A stretch of 64,000 nt of DNA, taken from Oribacterium sp. WCC10. GTDB taxonomy: Bacteria > Bacillota > Clostridia > Lachnospirales > Lachnospiraceae. The stretch is taken from contig NZ_FOPH01000001.1 in NCBI RefSeq assembly GCF_900113415.1, positions 124,001 through 188,000 on the forward strand, written 5' to 3'. A program made the position numbers and the translations under genes. The notes below the pieces were generated by a model that did no database searches, was not told the DNA's origin, and saw only the letters and a program-made list of their open reading frames with translations. Shown piece by piece: positions 17,755 to 27,066 of the stretch; positions within the stretch are counted from its first letter, which is position 1; the number at the start of each line of letters is the position of its first letter.

Positions 17755-18432
17755 GTGAAAAAGAGTGATATGACTATTGAGGCCATGTATGACCTTCAAT
17801 ATACAGAAGCGGGTGAGGCATTTTCCGGATGTACATATCCATGGGAGGTGCTGCCGAAGATTCATGACTTTATTGCATCATACGGACCAACTCTTCCGAA
17901 GGACGAGTATGATGAGGTAAAGCCTAATGTATGGATTCACAAGACAGCCAAGGTCTTCGATTCTGCGTATTTCGCAGAGTATATCATCATAGGGCCGGAG
18001 ACTGAGGTCAGGCAGTGTGCCTTTTTGAGAGGCAATATCATTGCCGGAAAGGGTTGCGTCATCGGCAATTCCTGTGAACTCAAAAATGTTATCATTTTTG
18101 ACGGAGTTCAGACACCGCACTATAATTATGTAGGAGATTCAATTCTTGGCTACAAGTCACACATGGGTGCAGCATCACTTACATCCAATGTCAAGTCAGA
18201 CAAGAAACTGGTTTTAGTGCATGCTGAGGACGGAGATATCGAGACGGGACTTAAGAAGTTTGGTGCCATGCTCAGCGACCATGTAGAAGTAGGCTGTGGA
18301 TCGGTTCTTAATCCCGGTACAGTCATCGGAAGAAATACCAATATTTATCCGCTCAGTTCTGTAAGAGGATGCATTGATTCAGATTCTATCTATAAGTCAA
18401 AAGATGACATCGTGAAGAAGACAGAAGACTGA
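17755..18432 (+). CDS. Left-handed beta-helix (hexapeptide repeat) acyltransferase-like protein
   Basis: 225 residues with GTG start at 17755 and AGGAG 6 bp upstream. The middle and C-terminal parts are hexapeptide repeats of the left-handed beta-helix class (for example VIGNSCELKNVIIFDG and VEVGCGSVLNPGTVIG). The segment TPHYNYVGDSILGYKSHMGA resembles the acetyltransferase active-site loop of GlmU, including its conserved histidine before a Y-x-G-D turn. There is no nucleotidyltransferase domain, so it is not GlmU itself. A sugar or sugar-nucleotide acyltransferase role is plausible but unproven. It is 57 bp before upp. Confidence 0.75.
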   Translation: MKKSDMTIEAMYDLQYTEAGEAFSGCTYPWEVLPKIHDFIASYGPTLPKDEYDEVKPNVWIHKTAKVFDSAYFAEYIIIGPETEVRQCAFLRGNIIAGKGCVIGNSCELKNVIIFDGVQTPHYNYVGDSILGYKSHMGAASLTSNVKSDKKLVLVHAEDGDIETGLKKFGAMLSDHVEVGCGSVLNPGTVIGRNTNIYPLSSVRGCIDSDSIYKSKDDIVKKTED

Positions 18433-18489
18433 TGGACATACGACTCGCATATCGGAATATTTTTAGAAATTATTTATAAGGAGTACTAA

Positions 18490-19134
18490 ATGGAAAACAA
18501 TTTCGGACCAAATGTAACAGTTCTTGACCACCCTTTGCTTACACATAAGATCTCACTTCTTCGTGAGAAGTCAACAGGAACAAATGAGTTCAGACAGCTT
18601 GTTGAAGAGATTGCCATGCTTATGGGATTTGAGGCTCTTCATGATCTTCCTACAAAGTATGTTGAGCTCGACACACCGATCGAGAGAGCAAGCGTAAAGA
18701 TGCTTGCAGGAAGAAAGCTTGCCATCGTTCCTATCCTTAGAGCAGGTCTTGGAATGGTGTCAGGTCTTACAGCACTTGTTCCAAGTGCAAAGATCGGTCA
18801 TATCGGTCTGTACAGAGATGAGACAACACATCAGCCTGTAGAGTATTTCTGCAAGCTTCCGAATCCTATCGAGGAGCGTCAGATCGTAGTTTGTGATCCT
18901 ATGCTTGCTACCGGTGGTTCTGCGGTTGATGCTATCACACAGATCAAGCGTCACGGCGGAAAGAAGATCAAGTTTATCTGTATCATCGCCGCTCCTGAGG
19001 GGATCAAGAAGCTTGTTGCTGCGCATCCTGATGTACAGGTATATGTTGGAAATGTTGACAGATGTCTCAATGAGAATGCCTATATCTGCCCAGGTCTCGG
19101 TGATGCGGGAGATCGTATCTTCGGAACAAAGTAA
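18490..19134 (+). CDS. upp: Uracil phosphoribosyltransferase
   Basis: Upp salvages uracil by joining it to PRPP to form UMP. The 214-residue protein is of normal length. It has the PRPP-binding loop [16 protein letters not shown] (about residues 133-148) and the C-terminal uracil-binding region [26 protein letters not shown] precedes the ATG. A strong terminator follows 10 bp after the stop. Possibly co-transcribed with the hexapeptide-repeat gene upstream. Confidence 0.97.
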   Translation: MENNFGPNVTVLDHPLLTHKISLLREKSTGTNEFRQLVEEIAMLMGFEALHDLPTKYVELDTPIERASVKMLAGRKLAIVPILRAGLGMVSGLTALVPSAKIGHIGLYRDETTHQPVEYFCKLPNPIEERQIVVCDPMLATGGSAVDAITQIKRHGGKKIKFICIIAAPEGIKKLVAAHPDVQVYVGNVDRCLNENAYICPGLGDAGDRIFGTK

Positions 19135-19143
19135 TGGAATTAA

Positions 19144-19173
19144 AAAAGTAGGGGGCAAATGCTCCCTACTTTT
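19144..19173 (+). terminator. Intrinsic terminator after upp
   Basis: AAAAGTAGGGGGC-AAAT-GCTCCCTACTTTT, a long stem with U-rich 3' flank. Confidence 0.9.
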
Positions 19174-19316
19174 ATAGCATGATTCATTTGTCGGGCGACT
19201 CATTCAATAAAGCAGAATACTCAATTCTATTGCTCTTTGAGATGGCTGTTTATCTTTATAAGCATTACCGGAACATATCAGAGGATGAGTATCTGTCATG
19301 ATACATGATTTACATC

Positions 19317-19352
19317 AAAAAAAGAAGTGAACCGGGAAACCCGATCCACTTC
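19317..19352 (-). terminator. Terminator of the minus-strand tRNA-Leu
   Basis: Read on the minus strand, GAAGTGGATCGGG-TTT-CCCGGTTCACTTC is followed by seven T. It begins six bases after the tRNA 3' end. Confidence 0.9.
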
Positions 19353-19357
19353 ATGCC

Positions 19358-19439
19358 TGCCGCCAGCCGGACTTGAACCGGCATGGTAAAAACCGCGCGA
19401 TTTTGAGTCGCGTGCGTCTGCCAATTCCGCCATGGCGGC
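19358..19439 (-). tRNA. tRNA-Leu (anticodon CAA)
   Basis: The minus strand folds as a class II tRNA. The acceptor GCCGCCA pairs with TGGCGGC, the anticodon arm is CGCGA-CTCAAAA-TCGCG with anticodon CAA (reads UUG), the variable arm is GGT-TTTT-ACC, and the T arm is CCGG-TTCAAGT-CCGG. The discriminator base is A. The CCA end is not encoded. It is transcribed opposite to all protein genes, from its own promoter and with its own terminator. Confidence 0.95.
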
Positions 19440-19450
19440 CTGACCTATCT

Positions 19451-19479
19451 AAAGTAGCATATTATCGAAAGGTTTTCAA
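19451..19479 (-). promoter_or_regulatory. Promoter of tRNA-Leu
   Basis: On the minus strand TTGAAA, a 17-bp spacer and TACTTT end 11 bases before the mature 5' end of the tRNA, a position expected for a stable-RNA promoter. Confidence 0.6.
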
Positions 19480-19553
19480 GTCGAATATTTGATATCGGTG
19501 TAAACGTAAAGTACGGAGAGATTCGGTATCTATATTGACAATCCATTATTATT

Positions 19554-19898
19554 ATGACATGTCTTGAAGCGCGAAAAAGAATATATGATTATCTGAAAAA
19601 CAAGCTGCCGGATGCGGAACTTAAGGAATTCATTGAACATGTTTCCAAGTGTGATGCATGCATGGAAGAAATGCGTATCACTCATATGGTATACAGCGGT
19701 GTTGCAGAGCTGGATTCGGATGAAGATTCTGATTCGGATCTTGATATCGACGGCGCTTTAAAAAGACAAATGACCGAATCCAGATTTTATCTGCTTCGAC
19801 TGTTTGTCATAAAGGTTATGGCCATGTCTGTTGACACCATAGTATTCTGGGCGGTTCTTATTATTTTCATTATGCAGATGAGGATATGGCTGCTCTGA
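19554..19898 (+). CDS. Small zinc-finger (zf-HC2-like) membrane protein
   Basis: 114 residues. HVSKCDACMEE (His29, Cys33, Cys36) matches the HxxxCxxC zinc motif of anti-sigma factors, and a hydrophobic segment at about residues 90-112 would place the C-terminus in the membrane, with an acidic Asp/Ser linker (about 53-68) between. No sigma-factor gene adjoins it, so it is not a standard sigma/anti-sigma pair. It may have another regulatory partner. No clear ribosome site precedes the ATG, and the upstream TTGACA at 19535 is too close to act as a -35, so the start is uncertain. polA begins 41 bp later. Confidence 0.65.
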   Translation: MTCLEARKRIYDYLKNKLPDAELKEFIEHVSKCDACMEEMRITHMVYSGVAELDSDEDSDSDLDIDGALKRQMTESRFYLLRLFVIKVMAMSVDTIVFWAVLIIFIMQMRIWLL

Positions 19899-19939
19899 TT
19901 TTGCGCGGCTTTTTTTATTATTTAACGAGGAGATTTATT

Positions 19940-22762
19940 TTGTCAGATAAACTTTTACTTATAGACGGTCACAGCATAATGTCCCGTGCATTTTACGGTA
20001 TACCTGAACTTACAAACTCACAGGGGCTTCATACCAATGCGGTTTATGGATTTTTGAACATCCTTTTCAAGGTGCTTGATGAGGAACAGGCAGATCATCT
20101 GGCTGTTGCATTTGATGTTCATGAGCCGACATTCCGTCACAAAATGTTTGAGGGCTACAAGGGTACGAGAAAGCCGATGCCATCAGAACTTCATGAGCAG
20201 ATTCCTGTTATTCAGGAGGTTCTTACTGCCATGCATATTCCGCTTCTTAAAATGGGAGGATATGAGGCGGATGACCTTCTGGGAACAGTTGCAAAGCGGG
20301 CCCAGGCTTATGGTGCAGATGTTACCATCGTTTCCGGAGACAGGGATCTTCTGCAATTAAGTGATGAACATATCAAGATATATCTTCCTAAAACCTCCAA
20401 GGGAGTAACCACTGCTGAAACCTATTATCCTGAGGATGTGAAGAATGAGTGGGGGGTTACTCCGCTGGAATTCATTGACCTTAAGGCGCTTATGGGAGAT
20501 ACTTCGGATAACATTCCGGGAGTTGCCGGCCTTGGTCCTAAGTCTGCAGAGTGGATCATACAAAAGTATCACAATATCGAGGCTGCTCACGAGGCGGCAC
20601 TTTCCGGTGATCCTGAGTTTAAGGTTCCGCGTAAACCGAAGGCTGCAGAGATGCTTTTGGACGAGTGGGAGTCGGCTCAGATGTCAAAGACTCTTGCTAC
20701 CATAAACATTGATTCGCCTATAGATTTTTCTTATGACGATGCAAAGGTTTCTGACATGTTCAATGAAGAAGCATTTGAACTTATCAAGAATCTGGAGCTT
20801 AAATCACTTATAAAGCGTTTTGATGTCACATCCCTTGATATGACTGCGAAGGAAAGCATCGACCTCGGAAAGATCAAGGACGTAACCGATCCGTACATGG
20901 CGAAGATAGCGTTCAAGGACGCTGCAAGTGAAGGTTCTGCGGGCTTTTTCATTGTTAAAAAGGAAGGAGTCACTGAGAATCAGACAGGTCAGATGGAGAT
21001 GATGCTCGCTGATCCCGATGCAGATGATGCTAATGCAGATTCCGTGGGAAATGCAGACGAAACAGAGCTTTATTTTGCTCTTTCAGGTGAGAGATACTAT
21101 AGATTCCATGGATTTGACTGGAGTAATGAGCTTAAGGAGCTTTCCGTTAAGGATGGGGTTAAGCTTTATACCATAAATCTCAAACAGCAGCTTTATGAGT
21201 GTGAATTCACACCGGACAGCCATATATATGATCTTGCTCTTGCGGCTTATGTTGTGAATCCTTTGAAGGATACCTATACATATGAGGATATTGCGAGAGA
21301 TTTTGTGTCATTGACATTACCTTCGGAAAAGGAACTGAGAGACAGGTTCAAGGCAGAGAAAGCTGCAGGTAAGGGCTCAGGCAGGAAAGGAACGGGTTCT
21401 TCTTCGGAATCAGGAGAGAAGACGGATAATGCAGCATTAGGAAGTAAGTCGGCTGAGACTGTAGAAGAGATCATGGCGGCTTATACTGCCATAATTTCCC
21501 GCGATGCAGCTGATTCTGTCATGGAGAAGCTTTCTGAACTTTCAGAGATGGAGCTCTACAGAGACATTGAGATGCCTCTTATCTATACCCTTTATTATAT
21601 GCAGAAGGAGGGTATCCGTGTTGATAAGGAAGCACTTCTTAGGTTTGGAGAGGAACTGAGAACGGGTATTGATGAGCTTCAGGCAAAAATCTATGAACAG
21701 GCAGGTGAGGAGTTCAATATCAATTCTCCTAAGCAGCTTGGTGAGATTCTCTTTGAGAAGCTTGGCCTCAAGGGAGGAAAGAAAACAAAGTCCGGATATT
21801 CCACAGCTGCCGATGTGCTCGATAAGCTGGCAGAGGATAACAGGATAGTCCGTGATATACAGGAATATCGTACACTCAGCAAGCTGAATTCGACTTATGC
21901 GGAGGGACTTCTCGGGTTCATCAGAGAGGATGGCCGTATTCACGGTGAGTTCAATCAGATGGTTACTGCCACAGGACGTATATCGTCAACCAATCCGAAT
22001 CTTCAGAATATTCCGATCAGAACTGAACTTGGCAGAAGATTCAGAAAGGTATTTGTGCCTAAGGACGGATGCATTTTCATTGATGCGGATTACTCACAGG
22101 TTGAACTGAGAATCCTGGCTTCTCTGTCCGGTGACCCGAAACTTATCGCAGCATATAAGGATGCAAGAGATATTCACGCGGTTACAGCTTCACAGGTATT
22201 CCATATTCCGCTTGAGGAAGTGACCGATCAGCAGAGAAGAAATGCCAAGGCTGTTAACTTTGGCATAGTCTACGGTATTTCCGCCTTTGGACTCAGTGAA
22301 GGTCTGTCTATAAGCAGAGCGGAGGCCAAAGAGTATATTGAGAGATATTTTGAGACATATCCCGATGTTAAGAAGTATCTTGACGGCGAGGTAGAGTTTG
22401 CCAGAAAGAACGGCTACATAAAGACGGTATTCGGAAGACGCAGACCCGTGCCGGATATCAATGCTTCCAACTTCATGCGAAGATCATTCAGCGAGAGAGT
22501 TGCCATGAACAGTCCTATTCAGGGTTCTGCCGCGGATATCATGAAGAAAGCCATGAATGATGTTGACAGAGCACTTCGTGAGGGCGGATATAAGGCAAGG
22601 ATCGTTGTACAGGTCCATGATGAACTTCTGATAGAGGCACCTCTTGAAGAGAAGGATCAGGTTAAGGCACTTCTCATTGAAAAGATGCAGAATGCTGTTG
22701 ATCTTCAGGTGCTTCTGGTGGCAGATGCAAGCGTTGGAACCAACTGGGATGAGGCGCACTGA
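19940..22762 (+). CDS. polA: DNA polymerase I, TTG start, no proofreading motif
   Basis: Gap-filling and Okazaki-fragment processing polymerase. TTG 19940 is chosen because CGAGGAG lies 7 bp upstream and the protein then starts at the conserved SDKLLLIDGHSIMSRAFYG; the in-frame ATG at 19886 lies inside the preceding gene. The 5'-3' exonuclease domain (about residues 1-290) has the acidic motif YEADDLLG. The polymerase domain has DADYSQVELRILA, RRNAKAVNFGIVYG and VHDELL. The central 3'-5' exonuclease region lacks the DTE motif of E. coli and carries low-complexity segments rich in Asp, Gly and Ser (for example about residues 450-480). Proofreading is therefore probably absent, as in Bacillus PolA. 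940 residues. Confidence 0.96.
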   Translation: MSDKLLLIDGHSIMSRAFYGIPELTNSQGLHTNAVYGFLNILFKVLDEEQADHLAVAFDVHEPTFRHKMFEGYKGTRKPMPSELHEQIPVIQEVLTAMHIPLLKMGGYEADDLLGTVAKRAQAYGADVTIVSGDRDLLQLSDEHIKIYLPKTSKGVTTAETYYPEDVKNEWGVTPLEFIDLKALMGDTSDNIPGVAGLGPKSAEWIIQKYHNIEAAHEAALSGDPEFKVPRKPKAAEMLLDEWESAQMSKTLATINIDSPIDFSYDDAKVSDMFNEEAFELIKNLELKSLIKRFDVTSLDMTAKESIDLGKIKDVTDPYMAKIAFKDAASEGSAGFFIVKKEGVTENQTGQMEMMLADPDADDANADSVGNADETELYFALSGERYYRFHGFDWSNELKELSVKDGVKLYTINLKQQLYECEFTPDSHIYDLALAAYVVNPLKDTYTYEDIARDFVSLTLPSEKELRDRFKAEKAAGKGSGRKGTGSSSESGEKTDNAALGSKSAETVEEIMAAYTAIISRDAADSVMEKLSELSEMELYRDIEMPLIYTLYYMQKEGIRVDKEALLRFGEELRTGIDELQAKIYEQAGEEFNINSPKQLGEILFEKLGLKGGKKTKSGYSTAADVLDKLAEDNRIVRDIQEYRTLSKLNSTYAEGLLGFIREDGRIHGEFNQMVTATGRISSTNPNLQNIPIRTELGRRFRKVFVPKDGCIFIDADYSQVELRILASLSGDPKLIAAYKDARDIHAVTASQVFHIPLEEVTDQQRRNAKAVNFGIVYGISAFGLSEGLSISRAEAKEYIERYFETYPDVKKYLDGEVEFARKNGYIKTVFGRRRPVPDINASNFMRRSFSERVAMNSPIQGSAADIMKKAMNDVDRALREGGYKARIVVQVHDELLIEAPLEEKDQVKALLIEKMQNAVDLQVLLVADASVGTNWDEAH

Positions 22763-22859
22763 CATACCGTTAAGTGATTCATTGGCGTCAGCTTCTTTGA
22801 TCAGCTGAGACATACAAAGGCGCCCGTATTATGATCCGGGGCAAAAGGGATATATTGAG

Positions 22860-23267
22860 ATGAAACTGATTGAAAAAACAGATATCATGCATATAGGATT
22901 TTTGAAGAAGGAGAGCTATACCGGCTCTTCTGAAGGTATGCGTTACCGTATGTCAAAAATCGTATATCATGATCCTGATACAGAACTTTTGAAAAAGATA
23001 GAGGCCGGAGAGGCAGATTATCCTGTGGATAAAAAGACGGGAGAAAAAAACATGAATCCCACAAAGGATCGTTTTACTCTCGGGGTCTGGACCTGGCCGG
23101 AGCCGTTTTCATTCGAGAAAACACCCGAGGAAAAGAAACATTTCAAGGAACTTGATTTCACGGAAGATGGTGTGACGGAAGGTCTGGAGTGGCTTAATGC
23201 CGAGAAACAGTCTGTAGACTGGGGTGAAGCAGCATACTCATGGAGAGACTGGAAGGACTTGGGATGA
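22860..23267 (+). CDS. Conserved-looking small protein of unknown function
   Basis: 135 residues, no recognised domain. It is soluble, rich in Glu, Lys and Trp (for example GVWTWPEPFSFEK and YSWRDWKDLG), and has no signal or membrane segment. The ribosome site is weak (GGGATAT). It lies between polA (97 bp upstream) and coaE (28 bp downstream), so co-expression with these housekeeping genes is likely. The frame is intact and codon use matches the neighbours, so I take it as a real gene. Confidence 0.65.
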   Translation: MKLIEKTDIMHIGFLKKESYTGSSEGMRYRMSKIVYHDPDTELLKKIEAGEADYPVDKKTGEKNMNPTKDRFTLGVWTWPEPFSFEKTPEEKKHFKELDFTEDGVTEGLEWLNAEKQSVDWGEAAYSWRDWKDLG

Positions 23268-23295
23268 TTATATATAAGTTTTTGGGGTGATCTTA

Positions 23296-23880
23296 ATGGT
23301 GATAGGAGTTATTGGCGGTGTAGGTGCCGGAAAATCAACGGTACTTGAAACGCTGAGAAAGAAATATGGCTATAAAGTCCTGAAAACCGATGATATTGCG
23401 AAATCCTTTTACGTTTCGGGTAATCCGGTGTTTGAAAAACTCAAGGAGTTGCTGGGAAACGATATAGAAAAGGAAGACGGAAGTGCTGATATAAAGACAT
23501 TCGCCGCAAAGCTCTATGGAAGCGAGAGTGAGGAACTTCGTGAACGGGTTGATGGCATTGTTCATCCCGCTGTATGGGATTATGTTGGCAGGGAAGTGGC
23601 TATGGCGAAAGGTGACGTTGTGGTGGAGACAGCATTGCCGAATGATAGTTTCCGGACTTTATGCGATGAAATCTGGGCAGTATGCACCGATGAAGAAGTC
23701 AGGGTGGAGAGGCTTATGAAAACAAGGGGCTATACAGAAAAAAAGGCTCGTGATATGATTCTTTCGCAAATCAGCGATGAGGAGTATTCGGAGATGGCAG
23801 GTTTTGTCATTGACAATAGCGGTACACCTCAGGAAACGGTTAGTACAATAATGGCTCACATGACTGCTGAATGTTCATGA
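23296..23880 (+). CDS. coaE: Dephospho-CoA kinase
   Basis: Final step of coenzyme A synthesis: phosphorylation of the 3'-hydroxyl of dephospho-CoA. ATG 23296 is preferred to GTG 23287, because TTGGGG lies about 8 bp upstream and the protein then begins MVIGVIGGVGAGKST, with the Walker A loop GGVGAGKS at residues 7-14. KTDDIAK supplies the conserved acidic pair. LMKTRGYTEKKARDMILSQI near residue 140 is the lid/CoA region. 194 residues, typical of the family. The polA-coaE-walJ order is common in Clostridia. Confidence 0.93.
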   Translation: MVIGVIGGVGAGKSTVLETLRKKYGYKVLKTDDIAKSFYVSGNPVFEKLKELLGNDIEKEDGSADIKTFAAKLYGSESEELRERVDGIVHPAVWDYVGREVAMAKGDVVVETALPNDSFRTLCDEIWAVCTDEEVRVERLMKTRGYTEKKARDMILSQISDEEYSEMAGFVIDNSGTPQETVSTIMAHMTAECS

Positions 23881-23917
23881 TGGACGTCCTTTTGCGGCGG
23901 AATGACTTTCGGGCTGG

Positions 23918-24008
23918 GATGAGTCACAAAGTCTCGATCATTACAGAAATGCTTGACTGGTACTTTTGTATTCGCCGGATAGCGTTAATGCACATATTCG
24001 TGTGCAAT
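23918..24008. repeat. Possible degenerate hairpin-family copy
   Basis: GATGAGTCACAAAGTCTC resembles the GGGTCATAAAGTCTC start of the 54982 element, and GCACATATTCGTGTGC (23990-24005) resembles the CGCACGAATGTGTGCG hairpin of the 56871 copy read from the other strand. The parts between do not align, so this is tentative. Confidence 0.3.
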
Positions 24009-24046
24009 GCCATTGCATGACTAAAGATTTAAAGGATTTTTTATAT

Positions 24047-25021
24047 ATGAGATTTACCAGCATTGCCAGCGGTTCCAGCGGAAACTGCACATACATAGGA
24101 ACAGAAAACACCCATATCCTTGTTGATGTGGGGGTCAATATGAAAGCAGTTAATACCGGGCTTCATGAGCTGGATCTGGATCTTTCCGATGTTAATGCTA
24201 TCTTTTTGACACATGAGCATATAGATCATATCAGAGCGGTTGGGACTATTTCCCGAAAGTACGATATACCTGTATATGGTACTCTTGGAACCCTCAGAGA
24301 AGTGATGCTCAACAGGACTTTGGGAGACTTTTCTCATGAGAAACTGTTTCCTATCATTCCGGACAAAAGGATAGGTATAGGTGATCTCAGTGTATTGCCA
24401 TTCAGTATTTATCATGATGCGGCAGACCCTCTGGGATACAGAATCGAAACTTGCGATCGGTCGGATGAAGAGGAACCTTTCGGTTCGAAAAAGGCAGTGA
24501 CAGATTATGAATTTCCGGTTTGTCAGAATGAAGCCGTAAATGACGGAGAAGCTGAAAAAGGTTTCGTAACAGAACTGAAAGCGGGTATGGATCCTGAGTC
24601 TTTTGCGAGGGCGCTGGAAAAGAACAGGTCGGTCAAAAAAGTTGCAGTTGCAACGGATCTTGGCCATTATGATGACTATATCGCATCCCATCTTATGGAT
24701 CTGGATGCCATGGTCATTGAATCAAACCATGATATCCGGATGCTTAGCACAGGTCCATATCCCGTTTCTTTGAAGAGACGAATACTAAGCGATCATGGAC
24801 ATCTGAGCAATGACAATTGCGGACGACTTTTGGATTCGATTCTCAGCAGTCATGTGAAGCACGTTTTTCTCGGACATCTCAGTAAGGAAAATAACCTTCC
24901 GGATCTGGCTCTTAAAACGGTACAGAAGGAGATAGACGGATCTGATTCGGAGCATAAAGCGAAGGAGATAGACATTACCGTGGCTCATAGAGACAGGATT
25001 TCTGAAATTATTGAACTCTAG
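24047..25021 (+). CDS. WalJ/YycJ-type metallo-beta-lactamase-fold hydrolase
   Basis: A metallo-hydrolase of the YycJ group, implicated in Firmicutes in coordinating cell wall growth or DNA handling. ATG 24047 follows AAAGGA by 10 bp and gives the typical start MRFTSIASGSSGN. The metal motif is THEHIDH (about residues 61-67), with further ligands in the AVATDLGH and HDIRML regions and at FLGHLSKENN. At 324 residues it is about 60 longer than the usual 264 or so. The extra length is an acidic insert at about residues 140-205. walRK are not nearby; it is last in the polA-coaE cluster. Confidence 0.85.
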   Translation: MRFTSIASGSSGNCTYIGTENTHILVDVGVNMKAVNTGLHELDLDLSDVNAIFLTHEHIDHIRAVGTISRKYDIPVYGTLGTLREVMLNRTLGDFSHEKLFPIIPDKRIGIGDLSVLPFSIYHDAADPLGYRIETCDRSDEEEPFGSKKAVTDYEFPVCQNEAVNDGEAEKGFVTELKAGMDPESFARALEKNRSVKKVAVATDLGHYDDYIASHLMDLDAMVIESNHDIRMLSTGPYPVSLKRRILSDHGHLSNDNCGRLLDSILSSHVKHVFLGHLSKENNLPDLALKTVQKEIDGSDSEHKAKEIDITVAHRDRISEIIEL

Positions 25022-25130
25022 TGATATTTTTCATCCTTCGGCTCGAACCTCCTCATGCACCGGGTAATAGTTACGAAAAACTCACTGTGTTATCTTTGCG
25101 ATAACCAAAGGTGATTATAATTAAAATAGG

Positions 25131-25176
25131 AGCAGGAAAATACAAGATAGCGCTTGTATTTCCCTGCTTTATTTTT
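25131..25176 (+). terminator. Intrinsic terminator in the 335-base gap after walJ
   Basis: AGCAGGaAAaTACAAG-ATAGCG-CTTGTATTTcCCTGCT then TTATTTTTAT. The rest of the gap (25177-25356) has no gene I can support; a 76-codon frame at 25111 runs through this terminator and is rejected. Confidence 0.85.
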
Positions 25177-25356
25177 ATATTATATGAGATGAGTGTCATA
25201 AGTCAGTACTTTCCCTGCGAATGGTTCTGCTGTATTGAGGCGGCGTCTTCGACGCTGACTTTACGGTTTATGCCGGGCGGATATAACGTGAATAGGACCG
25301 GTATCGATTTTATGACTCAAAGCATTTTTGATCAGCTATAAAACTTAGGAGGACTT

Positions 25357-25632
25357 ATGAAAAAGGCGATTATTACCGTTGTTGGCAAGGACAGCGTAGG
25401 TATCATTGCGAAGGTATGTACATTTCTTTCAGAGGCAAATATCAATATTCTGGATATTTCACAGACCATAACAGGCGGATTTTTCAACATGATGATGATC
25501 GTCGATGTCTCCGGAGTTAAGGATCCTTTTGATAAAGTTGCAGGGGAGCTTGCGCAGTACGGAAAGGACCGCGTAGGTGTAGATATCAAGATGCAGCTTG
25601 AGGAGATTTTCACAATGATGCACAGAATCTGA
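25357..25632 (+). CDS. ACT domain protein (UPF0237 family)
   Basis: 91 residues comprising one ACT domain, a small-ligand (often amino acid) binding fold. It begins KKAIITVVGKDSVGIIAKVC, the typical GKDxxGI turn that binds ligand. CTTAGGAGG precedes the ATG. It sits 51 bp before the UPF0210 gene, and this two-gene pairing is widespread in Firmicutes and Archaea, so the ACT protein probably senses a ligand for its partner. The ligand is unknown. Confidence 0.9.
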   Translation: MKKAIITVVGKDSVGIIAKVCTFLSEANINILDISQTITGGFFNMMMIVDVSGVKDPFDKVAGELAQYGKDRVGVDIKMQLEEIFTMMHRI

Positions 25633-25683
25633 TTTCTGAAATGTAGGAAAGCGGCACAGCATCAATGAAATAAAGGAGAATAT

Positions 25684-27066
25684 ATGGCGATTTTAAATGA
25701 CGTTGTAAATGCTGTAGAGGTATCAGAGACCAACAATATGATCGAGCACAACAATCTCGATGTCCGTACCATAACTATGGGTATCGGTCTTTTGGACTGC
25801 GCGGCACAGGATGTTGATACATTCTGCGACAATATATATAAGAAGATAACTAAGTATGCCAGAGACCTGGTAAAGACAGGCGAAGAAATCTCAAAGGACT
25901 ATGGAGTTCCTATAGTAAACAAGAGGATTTCGGTAACTCCGATTGCAATCGCAGGTGGTAGTGCCTGCAAGTCTATAGATGATTTCGTAAAGGTAGCGCA
26001 TACTCTTGACAAGGCTGCAAAGGCTGTAGGTGTCAATTTCCTCGGTGGTTTTTCTGCGATTTGTCAGAAGGGCATGTCTCCGGCGGATGAGATGCTCATG
26101 AGAGCCATTCCCAGAGCTCTTGCTGAAACAGATATCGTCTGCTCATCAGTGAACCTTGGGTCCACAAAGACCGGTATCAATATGGATGCAGTAAAGCTTA
26201 TGGGAGAGATGATCAAGGAGGCGGCAGAGCTTACCAAAGATACAGATTCTTCTGCGTGTTCAAAACTTGTTGTATTCTGCAATGCTCCTGACGATAATCC
26301 TTTCATGGCCGGAGCTTTTCACGGTGTATCCGAGACTGACTGTATCCTTAATGTCGGCGTTTCGGGACCGGGCGTTGTACGTGATGCGCTTCTCAATGCA
26401 AAGGGTCTTGATTTTGAGGAGCTTTCAGAACTCATCAAGAAGACGGCATTTAAGATAACAAGAGTTGGACAGCTTGTCGCCAAGGAGGCATCAAGAAGAC
26501 TCGGAGTGCCGTTCGGAATCATCGATCTTTCTCTTGCACCTACTCCGGCAATCGGAGATTCTGTTGCTGATATCCTCGAACTTATGGGACTTGAGAAGGT
26601 TGGAGCACCGGGAACAACTGCAGCTCTTGCCATGCTTAACGATCAGGTCAAGAAGGGCGGAATCATGGCATCAAGTTCAGTCGGTGGACTCAGCGGAGCA
26701 TTCATTCCTGTATCAGAGGATCAGGGCATGATCAATGCTGTAGAGGCCGGAGCACTCAACATCGAGAAGCTTGAGGCCATGACATGCGTTTGCTCTGTGG
26801 GACTTGATATGATCGCTATCCCGGGAGATACAGCGGCATCGACCATTTCCGGAATGATCGCTGACGAGGCGGCCCTCGGTATGGTTAACCAGAAGACTAC
26901 AGCGGTAAGAGTTATTCCTGCTTACGGCAAGAAGGTGGGAGATCACGTTGATTTCGGAGGTCTTCTCGGACATGCCCCCGTAATGGCGGTAAACAACTTT
27001 GACTGTTCAGAGTTTATAAGCCGTAAGGGACGTATTCCGGCGCCTATTCACAGCTTCAAGAATTAA
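25684..27066 (+). CDS. UPF0210 family protein (DUF711)
   Basis: 460 residues, matching the PFL/UPF0210 family throughout, for example [11 protein letters not shown] at the N-terminus and [20 protein letters not shown] near the C-terminus. Structures in the family suggest an enzyme related to radical or alpha/beta-barrel folds, but the reaction is not established, and I infer none. AAAGGAG precedes the ATG. It follows the ACT-domain gene in what is probably a two-gene operon. Confidence 0.9.
   Translation: MAILNDVVNAVEVSETNNMIEHNNLDVRTITMGIGLLDCAAQDVDTFCDNIYKKITKYARDLVKTGEEISKDYGVPIVNKRISVTPIAIAGGSACKSIDDFVKVAHTLDKAAKAVGVNFLGGFSAICQKGMSPADEMLMRAIPRALAETDIVCSSVNLGSTKTGINMDAVKLMGEMIKEAAELTKDTDSSACSKLVVFCNAPDDNPFMAGAFHGVSETDCILNVGVSGPGVVRDALLNAKGLDFEELSELIKKTAFKITRVGQLVAKEASRRLGVPFGIIDLSLAPTPAIGDSVADILELMGLEKVGAPGTTAALAMLNDQVKKGGIMASSSVGGLSGAFIPVSEDQGMINAVEAGALNIEKLEAMTCVCSVGLDMIAIPGDTAASTISGMIADEAALGMVNQKTTAVRVIPAYGKKVGDHVDFGGLLGHAPVMAVNNFDCSEFISRKGRIPAPIHSFKN

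Noticed and set aside
25111-25341. 76-codon frame between walJ and the ACT-domain gene
   Set aside because: It runs straight through a strong terminator hairpin at 25131-25170 and its composition is unlike a protein.
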